Origin: an uncultured Butyricicoccus sp.
GTDB lineage: Bacteria; Bacillota; Clostridia; Oscillospirales; Butyricicoccaceae
Length of the DNA stretch: 6,156 nucleotides
Assembly: GCA_959018045.1 (NCBI GenBank)
Contig: CAUEJN010000069.1
Coordinates: 1 to 6,156, forward strand
Direction: 5' to 3'
Positions within the stretch are counted from its first letter, which is position 1. Every line of letters begins with the position of its first letter. Both the position numbers and the translations under genes were made by a program. The notes under the pieces were generated by a model. That model was not told the DNA's origin. It ran no database searches and saw only the letters and a program-made list of their open reading frames with translations. Of the stretch, positions 1 to 5,999 are shown piece after piece.

Positions 1-1
1 A

Positions 2-1813
2 GAGAAGAGAAGGAGGGTCTCTATCGACAGCGCGACCCATCCATCCATCACCCGGTTCCCCATGCCGACCGCCATCGCACAGGTGGCAACCGGTGAGATC
101 GTTTGGACAAACGACGCATTTTGCGAAGCGACCGGGCATTTCGACTCAGCACTCAACGAAAAGCTGACCGATCTGGCACCCGAATTCGAGACGCATTGGC
201 TGGTCGAGGGCAAGGCACAGTACCCGGGTGAGGTGCGAATCGGAAAGAATATCTTTTGGGTGTTCGGCAACCTGCTCGCGTCGGGAGAAGACCACGCGGG
301 CGAAACCCTTATGCTCATTTATCTGGTGCCGTGCACCGAGCTCATCGAGCTGCGCGACGCGTACATGCGCAGCCGTCCGGTGGTCGCCATCATCTCCATT
401 GACAACTATGAGGAGCTGATGAAGGACGCGACCGACTCGGAAAAGTCCAGCATTCTGGCTGACATCGACAAGAAGATCAGCGAATGGACCCGCGAAAGCC
501 GCGCCCTTCTGCGCAAGTACGACCGTGATAAATACGTCTTTGTGCTGGAAGAAAACGACTTTGCCAAGCTCCAGCAGAAGAAGTTCAGCGTGCTCGAGAG
601 CGTGCGCCAGATTCAGAGCCGTGCGGGCGTTCTGGCCACCCTGTCCATCGGCATCGGCAAGGATGGCGAGAGCTACGAGGAGAACTGGAGAAACGCCGGT
701 GTCGCGCTTGACATGGCGCTGTCGCGCGGCGGCGACCAGGCGGTCATCAAGACCCGCTATAACTTCGATTTCTTCGGCGGACTATCCAAGGAGCTGGAGA
801 AGCACACCAAGGTCAAGTCGCGCGTAGTTGCAAACGCACTCGTACAGCTCATTCGCGACTCGTCGAGCGTTATGATTATGGGTCACAAGATGAGCGATAT
901 GGACGCATTCGGCGCGGCCGTCGGTATGGCCTGCGCGGTGCGCCATCGGGACAAGCCCGTTCATATCGTCATCAATCAGGAGCGCAACATGGCGCATGAT
1001 TTGATCGACAAGATCATGACCGTGCCCGAATATCAGGATATCCTCATTTCGCCCGATGACGCGATGGTGCGGTGCGATTTTAACACGCTGCTCATCGTCG
1101 TCGACACCAACCGGCCGGATTATGTGGAATCCCAGCCGCTTCTGGAGTCCATCAACAAGGTTGCCGTCATCGACCACCACCGTCGTGCGGCAAACTACAT
1201 CGAGAATTTTGCGCTCAATCTGCATGAGCCTTACGCCTCTTCGACCTGTGAACTGGTCAGTGAGATGTTACAGTACATGGTGCCCACCAGCGAGGTCATG
1301 AAGGCCGAGGCCGAGTGCATGCTCGCCGGTATCTATCTGGATACCAAGGGCTTTACGGTCAAGACCGGTGTGCGCACCTTTGAAGCCGCTGCCTACTTAA
1401 AGCGTGTGGGTGCGGACATGAGCGAGGTCATGAAGCTGTTCCAGTGCAGCTTTGACGAATATATCGCGCGTCAGCGTATCATCGCGGGCGCACGAGACTG
1501 CGGGGACGGTATCGTTCTGGCAGTCACCAAGGATCAGGTTGACCGCGTGACCGCAGCCAAGGCGGCAGACAGCCTGCTCGGCATCAACGGCGTGCGATCG
1601 TCCATCGTTGTTTTCCAAAGCGGCGACGATGTGCTGGTCTCGGCACGCTCGGACGGTACGGTCAACGTACAGCTTATTATGGAGTATCTGGGCGGCGGCG
1701 GCAATCACTCGTCTGCCGGTGCGCAGATCATGCACGGATCGGTGCGCGAGGTCGAAGTCGATGCTCTGAGCGCCATCCAGCGCTATCAGCAGGATGAGCA
1801 GAACAATGACTGA
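2..1813 (+). CDS. gdpP: GdpP-type cyclic-di-AMP phosphodiesterase (5' partial)
   Basis: Membrane-anchored DHH/DHHA1 phosphodiesterase expected to hydrolyse the second messenger c-di-AMP to pApA. The frame is open to the window edge. The residues before the ATG at 62 (S-A-T-H-P-S-I-T-R-F-P) read into the PAS-like domain, so that ATG is internal and the true start lies outside; the two N-terminal transmembrane helices are missing. Numbering from the ATG at 62: PAS-like domain about 1-95; degenerate GGDEF domain about 104-235, with Y-D-R-D-K-Y (153-158) where an active cyclase has GGDEF; DHH domain from about 267 with metal-ligand candidates H275, D279, D281, D348 and the D371-H372-H373 signature; DHHA1 domain ending in GGGG (544-547). 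N548 stands where family members usually have His, with H549 next to it. Upstream of rplI-dnaB, as in many Firmicutes. Identity is firm; c-di-AMP specificity is inferred from the family. Confidence 0.95.
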   Translation, partial: EKRRRVSIDSATHPSITRFPMPTAIAQVATGEIVWTNDAFCEATGHFDSALNEKLTDLAPEFETHWLVEGKAQYPGEVRIGKNIFWVFGNLLASGEDHAGETLMLIYLVPCTELIELRDAYMRSRPVVAIISIDNYEELMKDATDSEKSSILADIDKKISEWTRESRALLRKYDRDKYVFVLEENDFAKLQQKKFSVLESVRQIQSRAGVLATLSIGIGKDGESYEENWRNAGVALDMALSRGGDQAVIKTRYNFDFFGGLSKELEKHTKVKSRVVANALVQLIRDSSSVMIMGHKMSDMDAFGAAVGMACAVRHRDKPVHIVINQERNMAHDLIDKIMTVPEYQDILISPDDAMVRCDFNTLLIVVDTNRPDYVESQPLLESINKVAVIDHHRRAANYIENFALNLHEPYASSTCELVSEMLQYMVPTSEVMKAEAECMLAGIYLDTKGFTVKTGVRTFEAAAYLKRVGADMSEVMKLFQCSFDEYIARQRIIAGARDCGDGIVLAVTKDQVDRVTAAKAADSLLGINGVRSSIVVFQSGDDVLVSARSDGTVNVQLIMEYLGGGGNHSSAGAQIMHGSVREVEVDALSAIQRYQQDEQNND

Positions 1814-1863
1814 CCATCTGTTTGATGGCATTTACACAGCTTAAAATTCTTAATCAATACCAC
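1814..1863 (+). promoter_or_regulatory. AT-rich gdpP-rplI spacer with possible -10 box and small hairpin
   Basis: The spacer is clearly more AT-rich than its flanks. Right after the gdpP stop there is a 5-bp inverted repeat (CCATC 1814-1818, GATGG 1824-1828, 5-nt loop) without a following T run, so it is not a convincing terminator. TAAAAT at 1842-1847 matches 5 of 6 bases of a sigma-A -10 box, but no good -35 box lies at 16-18 nt spacing. A weak promoter for rplI-dnaB is possible; read-through from gdpP is equally possible. Confidence 0.2.
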
Positions 1864-1868
1864 GGAGG
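1864..1868 (+). promoter_or_regulatory. Ribosome binding site of rplI
   Basis: Perfect GGAGG Shine-Dalgarno core, 8 nt before the ATG at 1877. It fixes the rplI start and suggests high translation, as expected for a ribosomal protein. Confidence 0.85.
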
Positions 1869-1876
1869 AACACACA

Positions 1877-2320
1877 ATGAAAGTCATTCTGAAAGCGGAC
1901 GTCAAGGGTCAGGGCAAGAAGGGCGACATGATCGAGGTCAGCGAGGGCTACGGCAGAAACTTCCTGCTGCCCCGCGGTCTGGCCGTCGCTGCAACCGCTG
2001 ACAACCTCAATCTCAAGCGTCAGGCCGATGAGGCTGCTGCACATCGCGCAGCGGTCGAGAAGGCTGCCGCACAGGAGTACGCTGCAAAGCTTAAGACCGT
2101 TCGCGTCAAGGTTTCGGCCAAGGGCGGTGCAGGCGGCCGTCTGTTCGGTGCAGTTACTGCAAAGGAAGTATCCGAGTGCCTCAAGACCCAGCACGGCATG
2201 GACATTCCCAAGAATAAGATCGTTATGGAGCAGATCAAGACCTTCGGCACCACCATCGTCAAGGCTAAGCTGTATCCGGAAATCGTCGCGGAGATCACCG
2301 TAGACGTCGTGGAGGCGTAA
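1877..2320 (+). CDS. rplI: 50S ribosomal protein L9 (bL9)
   Basis: Structural protein of the large ribosomal subunit that binds 23S rRNA and reaches out from the L1 stalk base; in the family it helps maintain reading-frame fidelity. The 147 residues match the usual length of about 148. The N-terminal domain shows the bL9 signature: MKVILKADVKGQGKKGD at the start and G-R-N-F-L-L-P-R-G-L-A at 26-36. An Ala/Lys/Glu-rich stretch at about 41-75 fits the long connecting helix, and the C-terminal RNA-binding domain carries G-R-L-F-G-A-V-T (87-94). The start is set by the GGAGG at 1864-1868. Only 6 nt separate its stop from dnaB, and its last codons contain the dnaB ribosome binding site, so the two are probably translationally coupled. 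The rplI-dnaB pairing is common in Firmicutes. Nothing is missing or unusual. Confidence 0.97.
   Translation: MKVILKADVKGQGKKGDMIEVSEGYGRNFLLPRGLAVAATADNLNLKRQADEAAAHRAAVEKAAAQEYAAKLKTVRVKVSAKGGAGGRLFGAVTAKEVSECLKTQHGMDIPKNKIVMEQIKTFGTTIVKAKLYPEIVAEITVDVVEA
2311..2315 (+). promoter_or_regulatory. Ribosome binding site of dnaB, embedded in the end of rplI
   Basis: GGAGG within the last codons of rplI, 11 nt before the GTG at 2327. It supports this GTG as the dnaB start. The next in-frame ATG (2396) would remove the conserved N-terminal P-Q-S-L-E-A-E-Q-A-V segment. Confidence 0.7.
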
Positions 2321-2326
2321 GACATC

Positions 2327-3661
2327 GTGGCAGACGAACTGCTCGCACGGCAGCTGCCGCAAAGTCTGGAGGCAGAGCAGGCGGTCATCGGCTCCATGCT
2401 GATCGACCCGGCCTGCATTGCCGAGGTCATTGAACTGCTGCGCCCCGAGGATTTTTACGCCGAGGAGCACCAGCGCATCTTCGAGACCATTTACTCCATG
2501 TTTAACACCGCGCTCAAGATCGACCCGGTCACCGTGCTTGATCGACTCAAGGCGCAGGGCTATTACGACGAGGCCGGTGGACGTGCATACCTCATGCAGC
2601 TGATGGAAGTCACCCCGACCTCGGCAAACGTCAAGGAATACGCATCCATCGTGCGCGACAAGAGCATGCTGCGCGCCATCGCAAACGCCGGTGCTGAGAT
2701 TCAGAATCTGGCGTTCAGCGGCGGCGGTTCGGCGGCAGAGGTGGCCGAGCTTGCCGAGCAGAAGATCTACTCGGTGCGTCAGGGACGCGAGATCAAGGGC
2801 TTATCTCCGCTCAAGTCGGTCATCATGGACTTGTACGCGCAGCTCGACGAGCGCAGCCGCTCGGACAGCGATATCCCCGGTCTGTCGACCGGTTTCCGTG
2901 ACCTAGACGTTGCGCTGACCGGCCTCAACAAATCCGATCTCATTCTGGTCGCGGCTCGTCCCGGTATGGGCAAGACCGCATTCGCGCTCAACATCGCGCT
3001 CAATGCGGCTAAGTCCTCAGGCAAGGACGTGGTCGTCTTCCAGCTTGAGATGAGCAAAGACCAGCTGGCTTCCCGTTTTCTGGCGAGCGAAGCGCTGCTG
3101 GACTCGCACAAGCTCAAGACAGGCAGTTTGAATCAGGATGACTGGATCAAAATTGCCCGTGCGACCAGCGTACTGGCCAAAACCCATCTGTATGTAGATG
3201 ACAACCCGGCCATTACCGTCGCTGAGATCAAGGCAAAGTGCCGCAGACTGGGCGACAACCTCGGTCTGATCGTCATTGACTATATCCAGCTCATGCAGTC
3301 GGGCGGCAAGCGCAGCGAGAACCGCGTACAGGAAGTCGCGGAGATCTCCCGAAGCCTGAAAATCATGGCAAAGGAGCTCAACGTCCCGGTTGTCTGCCTG
3401 TCCCAGCTGTCCCGTGCAGCCGAGCAGCGTGCCGACAAGCGTCCCATGCTGTCCGACCTGCGAGAATCGGGCGCGATCGAGCAGGATGCCGACATCGTTA
3501 TGTTTATCTATCGCGATGATTACTACGACGCCGAGAGCGACGACAAAAATGTCGCTGAAATCATTCTGGCGAAGAACCGTCACGGTGCGACCGGCACGGT
3601 CGAGCTGCAATGGATTGGTCAGTATACGACGTTCTCGTCGCGTGATCGAATTCACTCATGA
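2327..3661 (+). CDS. dnaB: Replicative DNA helicase DnaB (DnaC in Bacillus naming)
   Basis: Hexameric ATP-driven helicase that unwinds the chromosome at the replication fork and works with primase. The 444 residues match the family length. The N-terminal helical domain (about 8-110) opens with P-Q-S-L-E-A-E-Q-A-V-I-G-S-M-L; a linker follows, then the RecA-like motor domain (about 178-440). Walker A is A-R-P-G-M-G-K-T (210-217), the probable catalytic Glu is E241 in Q-L-E-M, Walker B is I-D-Y-I-Q-L-M (317-323), and K416/R418 in K-N-R-H-G fit the arginine-finger pair. No intein interrupts the P-loop or the Walker B region, sites often invaded in this family. The GTG start is the first possible codon after the rplI stop in this frame. 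The stop overlaps the tilS start as ATGA. All catalytic elements are present. Confidence 0.97.
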   Translation: MADELLARQLPQSLEAEQAVIGSMLIDPACIAEVIELLRPEDFYAEEHQRIFETIYSMFNTALKIDPVTVLDRLKAQGYYDEAGGRAYLMQLMEVTPTSANVKEYASIVRDKSMLRAIANAGAEIQNLAFSGGGSAAEVAELAEQKIYSVRQGREIKGLSPLKSVIMDLYAQLDERSRSDSDIPGLSTGFRDLDVALTGLNKSDLILVAARPGMGKTAFALNIALNAAKSSGKDVVVFQLEMSKDQLASRFLASEALLDSHKLKTGSLNQDDWIKIARATSVLAKTHLYVDDNPAITVAEIKAKCRRLGDNLGLIVIDYIQLMQSGGKRSENRVQEVAEISRSLKIMAKELNVPVVCLSQLSRAAEQRADKRPMLSDLRESGAIEQDADIVMFIYRDDYYDAESDDKNVAEIILAKNRHGATGTVELQWIGQYTTFSSRDRIHS

Positions 3662-4992
3662 ACCTGGAACAACAAGCCGCGCGCACCATTGCGCGGTATG
3701 ATATGTTGCGTCCCGGACAGCCGGTTTTGGCTGCGCTGTCTGGCGGTGCGGATTCGGTGGCACTGGTGTGCGTGCTGCGTGCGCTGGGCTATGCCGTCCG
3801 GGCGTACCACTTAAACCACTGTCTGCGCGGAGAGGAGTCCGAGCGGGACGCGGATTTTGTCCACAGCCTGTGCATAAAACTGGACGTACCGCTCACACTC
3901 GAGCGCGAGGACGCGGCAGATTATGCCGCCCAGACCGGCGAGAGTGTGGAGACCGCGGCACGCAAGCTGCGCTATGCGCGTTTGTCGGGCTGTGCTGCAC
4001 GGCAGGGCATCACTCGGATTGCGACCGCGCACACAGCCGACGATAACTTAGAGACCATGCTCTTTCATCTGGCGCGCGGGACGGGAACGCGCGGCATGGC
4101 GGGCATTCCGCCCGTACGCGGCGCGATCGTTCGCCCACTGTGGACGGCGACCCGCGCCGAGGTGGAGGCGTACCTGTCCGACCTTGGACAGGATTTCGTC
4201 GTGGACAGCAGCAATCTGTCGCTCGACTACACCCGCAACCGCATCCGGCACACGGTTGTGCCCGCACTGCGCACGGTGAACCCGGGCTGCACCGGTGCGG
4301 CCACCCGGCTAGCCGAGCAGCTGCGCCGGGATGACGACGCACTGTGTATCCTAGCCGAGCGTGCACTGGGGCAGGGAAGTCCGTCGGAAGGCATTGCACT
4401 TTGCGCCTTCGATCAGCTTCCGGCCATCCAGAGCCGCATGCTTACCGCACTCCTGCGCCGCGCAGGCGTGCCCATGCAGCAGGTGACCGAGCGGCACATC
4501 GGTCTGATGAACGGACTGCTTGCACCGGGCGGTGACCGGTGCTGCAATTTACCCGCAGGCTTTCGCGCTTACCGCGAGCAGGGCAGACTGCGCATTCTGT
4601 TTGAACCGGAACGCGCACCCGTGCCTCTGTTCGACGGGTTTCGTGGTCGGCTGTGGGATTCATCCACCATATTGACTGTAAACACAAAAAAACCAGGCGA
4701 AGTTTTTCACAAAACGTGCGATACTTTTCTGGCAGATTGTGGTACAATACATTTTGGTACGCTGACTGTCCGACCGGCGGCACCCGGAGATCGTCTGACG
4801 CTACCCGGGGCACGCGGTGCACGGCAGCTCAAGCGGCTCTTTGCCGATTTGTCCGTACCGCTGTCAGTGCGCAGCCGTCTGGCTGTGATCGCCGACCAGA
4901 ACGGGGTCATCCTGGCCCAGGGGGTCGGCATAGACCAAAGCCGCGTTCCGCGCGGCGGTAAGATACTCGAATTCCGTTTTGAGGGGTTATAA
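3658..4992 (+). CDS. tilS: tRNA(Ile)-lysidine synthetase TilS
   Basis: Cytoplasmic ATP-dependent enzyme that joins lysine to C34 of the CAU-anticodon tRNA-Ile, making lysidine so that AUA is read as isoleucine; essential in most bacteria. At 444 residues it is a full-length, multi-domain form. The PP-loop is S-G-G-A-D-S (28-33), followed by H-L-N-H-C-L-R-G (51-58), H-T-A-D-D-N-L-E-T (125-133) and R-N-R-I-R-H (193-198), all typical of TilS. The C-terminal domain includes P-G-D-R (376-379) and R-Q-L-K-R-L-F. The ATG overlaps the dnaB stop by 4 nt and has no clear Shine-Dalgarno site, so translation probably depends on coupling to dnaB. Codons about 335-370, between the central and C-terminal domains, are strikingly AT-rich against the rest of the gene and hold an A7 run (4686-4692) and a promoter-like motif. 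Confidence 0.96.
   Translation: MNLEQQAARTIARYDMLRPGQPVLAALSGGADSVALVCVLRALGYAVRAYHLNHCLRGEESERDADFVHSLCIKLDVPLTLEREDAADYAAQTGESVETAARKLRYARLSGCAARQGITRIATAHTADDNLETMLFHLARGTGTRGMAGIPPVRGAIVRPLWTATRAEVEAYLSDLGQDFVVDSSNLSLDYTRNRIRHTVVPALRTVNPGCTGAATRLAEQLRRDDDALCILAERALGQGSPSEGIALCAFDQLPAIQSRMLTALLRRAGVPMQQVTERHIGLMNGLLAPGGDRCCNLPAGFRAYREQGRLRILFEPERAPVPLFDGFRGRLWDSSTILTVNTKKPGEVFHKTCDTFLADCGTIHFGTLTVRPAAPGDRLTLPGARGARQLKRLFADLSVPLSVRSRLAVIADQNGVILAQGVGIDQSRVPRGGKILEFRFEGL
4740..4748 (+). promoter_or_regulatory. Candidate internal promoter (extended -10) inside tilS
   Basis: TGGTACAAT is an extended -10 box: TG, one base, then TACAAT (5 of 6 to TATAAT). It sits at the end of an AT-rich patch of about 100 nt (4660-4765) in an otherwise GC-rich gene. 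No good -35 box is seen 16-18 nt upstream, which extended -10 promoters tolerate. Transcription would start near 4755, about 240 nt before hpt, and would let hpt-ftsH be expressed apart from the upstream genes. Inference from motif and composition only. Confidence 0.35.
4981..4986 (+). promoter_or_regulatory. Ribosome binding site of hpt, embedded in the end of tilS
   Basis: GAGGGG within the last codons of tilS, 8 nt before the ATG at 4995 and 11 nt before the second ATG at 4998. The spacing favours the first ATG. Confidence 0.65.
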
Positions 4993-4994
4993 AG

Positions 4995-5540
4995 ATGATG
5001 AGAAACGACATTCAGGAAGTATTATTTTCCGAGCAGCAGCTGGCCGATAAGGTCGCAGAGCTGGGCGCACGCATCAGTGCGGACTACGAGGGCAAGAACC
5101 CGCTGGTCGTCAGCGTGCTCAAGGGCTCCTATGTATTCATGGCTGACCTGACCCGCAAGATCACCATTCCCTGCAACGTGGACTTTATGGCGGTCTCGAG
5201 CTACGGCGAGGGTACCAAGACCACGGGCGAAGTACAGATCATTAAGGACATCGGCAGCAAGATCGACGGTCGCCATCTGATTATCGTCGAGGATATTCTG
5301 GATTCCGGCGTGACGCTGAGTTTCCTGATGAAGATTCTGAAGGCACGCGGTGCGGCATCCATCCGCCTGTGTACGCTTTTGTCCAAGCCCGAGCGCCGCA
5401 AGGTAGACGTTCCGGTCGATTATCTGGGCTTTGAGATTCCCGACGCATTTGTCGTCGGCTACGGTCTGGACTATGCGGAGAAATATCGTAACCTGCCGTA
5501 TATCGGCATTCTCAAGCCGTCTGTCTACGGCGGCGAATGA
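4995..5540 (+). CDS. hpt: Hypoxanthine (guanine) phosphoribosyltransferase
   Basis: Purine salvage enzyme of the cytoplasm that joins hypoxanthine or guanine to PRPP, giving IMP or GMP and pyrophosphate. The 181 residues match bacterial HPRT. Visible motifs are the pyrophosphate loop L-K-G-S (42-45), the flexible-loop region S-S-Y-G (68-71), the PRPP-binding signature V-E-D-I-L-D-S-G-V-T-L (98-108) with the paired acidic residues E99/D100, and the base-binding segment F-E-I-P-D-A-F-V-V-G-Y-G-L-D-Y (146-160). Two adjacent ATG codons (4995 and 4998) could start it; the ribosome binding site spacing favours the first. It follows tilS by 2 nt and precedes ftsH, the tilS-hpt-ftsH order known from many Firmicutes. 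The symbol hprT is used in Bacillus. Exact base preference cannot be read from the sequence. Confidence 0.96.
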   Translation: MMRNDIQEVLFSEQQLADKVAELGARISADYEGKNPLVVSVLKGSYVFMADLTRKITIPCNVDFMAVSSYGEGTKTTGEVQIIKDIGSKIDGRHLIIVEDILDSGVTLSFLMKILKARGAASIRLCTLLSKPERRKVDVPVDYLGFEIPDAFVVGYGLDYAEKYRNLPYIGILKPSVYGGE

Positions 5541-5542
5541 CC

Positions 5543-5562
5543 GTGCGCCCGCCCGGGCGCAT
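5543..5562 (+). other. GC-rich stem-loop between hpt and ftsH
   Basis: Perfect inverted repeat just after the hpt stop: TGCGCCC (5544-5550) pairs with GGGCGCA (5555-5561) around a GCCC loop, with one further G-U pair outside. No T run follows, so it is not a standard intrinsic terminator. It ends 2 nt before the ATG at 5565 and could modulate ftsH translation or mRNA stability, or be a degenerate attenuator. The structure is seen; the role is a guess. Confidence 0.45.
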
Positions 5563-5564
5563 AC

Positions 5565-5999
5565 ATGAAAGGAGAGTTGGAAACCAATTTGAGAGGGAAA
5601 ATGAAAGGCTTCGGCCTTTATCTGATTATTATCCTGCTGCTTTTGAGCGCGGTCAGCTATATGCTGAGCGTGGGCAATAAGAGTCAGGAAGTACCGTACT
5701 CCACGGTTGTGACGCTGTTTGAGGAACAAAAGGTCGAGAAATTCACCTACAATGACACAACGCTCACGCTGGAGCTGAACGATGAGAGCAAGACTCACGT
5801 CACCGCAAAGGTGCCCTATCGGGACATCTTCTATGCCGACCTCGGCAAGCTCATCCGTGAGCAGAAGGATGCCGGCATCCTCAAGGAGTTTACCTACAAA
5901 ACGGTCGAGATGCCCTGGTGGGCAAGCTTTGTGCCCTATCTGATCGTCCTCGTCCTATTCGGCCTGCAGTGGTATTTTATGAGGAACAAGCAGGGCTGA
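5565..5999 (+). CDS. ftsH: FtsH membrane protease, N-terminal membrane part ending at an in-frame stop
   Basis: N-terminal part of the ATP-dependent zinc metalloprotease FtsH, which degrades unwanted membrane and regulatory proteins. The 144 residues hold the family's membrane anchor: first transmembrane helix about 16-34, an extracytoplasmic FtsH_ext domain with the P-Y-S-T segment and ending before P-W-W (117-119), and a second transmembrane helix about 118-138, then M-R-N-K-Q-G and TGA. In intact FtsH a Gly-rich linker and the AAA+ domain follow directly; here they follow in the same frame after the stop (see 6000-6156). Start uncertain: the ATG at 5565 lies against a strong hairpin without a ribosome binding site. 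A TTG at 5589 (GGAG at 5571-5574 upstream) or the ATG at 5601 (M-K-G-F-G-L-Y-L, GAGAGGG upstream) are better candidates. As read, the product would lack ATPase and protease domains and be non-functional as a protease. Confidence 0.85.
   Translation: MKGELETNLRGKMKGFGLYLIIILLLLSAVSYMLSVGNKSQEVPYSTVVTLFEEQKVEKFTYNDTTLTLELNDESKTHVTAKVPYRDIFYADLGKLIREQKDAGILKEFTYKTVEMPWWASFVPYLIVLVLFGLQWYFMRNKQG
5571..5574 (+). promoter_or_regulatory. Probable ribosome binding site of ftsH
   Basis: GGAG within AAAGGAGAG is the best Shine-Dalgarno core near the ftsH start. It lies downstream of the ATG at 5565, which argues that translation begins further in. It is 14 nt before the TTG at 5589; a small inverted repeat in between (TTGG 5577-5580, CCAA 5584-5587) could shorten the effective distance. 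A second purine stretch (5591-5597) sits 3 nt before the ATG at 5601. Confidence 0.4.

Noticed and set aside
1..61. Low-complexity leader (purine repeats, CCATC repeats) as a non-coding upstream region of gdpP
   Set aside because: The frame is open throughout and the residues just before position 62 fit continuation of the PAS-like domain, so it is best read as coding, perhaps with some error near the edge.
1805..1843. Tiny frame of 12 codons (M-T-D-H-L-F-D-G-I-Y-T-A) overlapping the gdpP stop
   Set aside because: Too short to judge, only a weak purine stretch upstream, and no family recognised; chance is the simplest explanation.
1825..2001. Frame of 58 codons starting in the gdpP-rplI spacer and running into rplI out of frame
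   Set aside because: No ribosome binding site, most of it overlaps rplI, and its composition is that of a shadow frame.
4672..4677. TTGACT as a -35 box in tilS
   Set aside because: No -10-like hexamer lies 16-18 nt downstream, and it is too far from TACAAT at 4743 to pair with it.
4686..4692. A7 run in tilS as a programmed slippage site
   Set aside because: The full-length frame is continuous and gives a normal TilS; a single A7 run without other signals is not enough.
5543..5562. Hairpin after hpt as an intrinsic terminator
   Set aside because: No T run follows, and ftsH begins at once downstream.
5022..5798. Long open frame (258 codons) on the minus strand across hpt and ftsH
   Set aside because: It lies wholly antisense to two clear genes, has no recognisable domain, and is explained by codon bias in GC-rich coding DNA. 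The same holds for the minus-strand frames at 1850-2470 and 3017-3655.
5997..5999. TGA read as glycine or selenocysteine in ftsH
   Set aside because: TGA is the normal stop of gdpP, dnaB and hpt here, a TAG follows 21 nt later, and FtsH has no known selenocysteine at this site.
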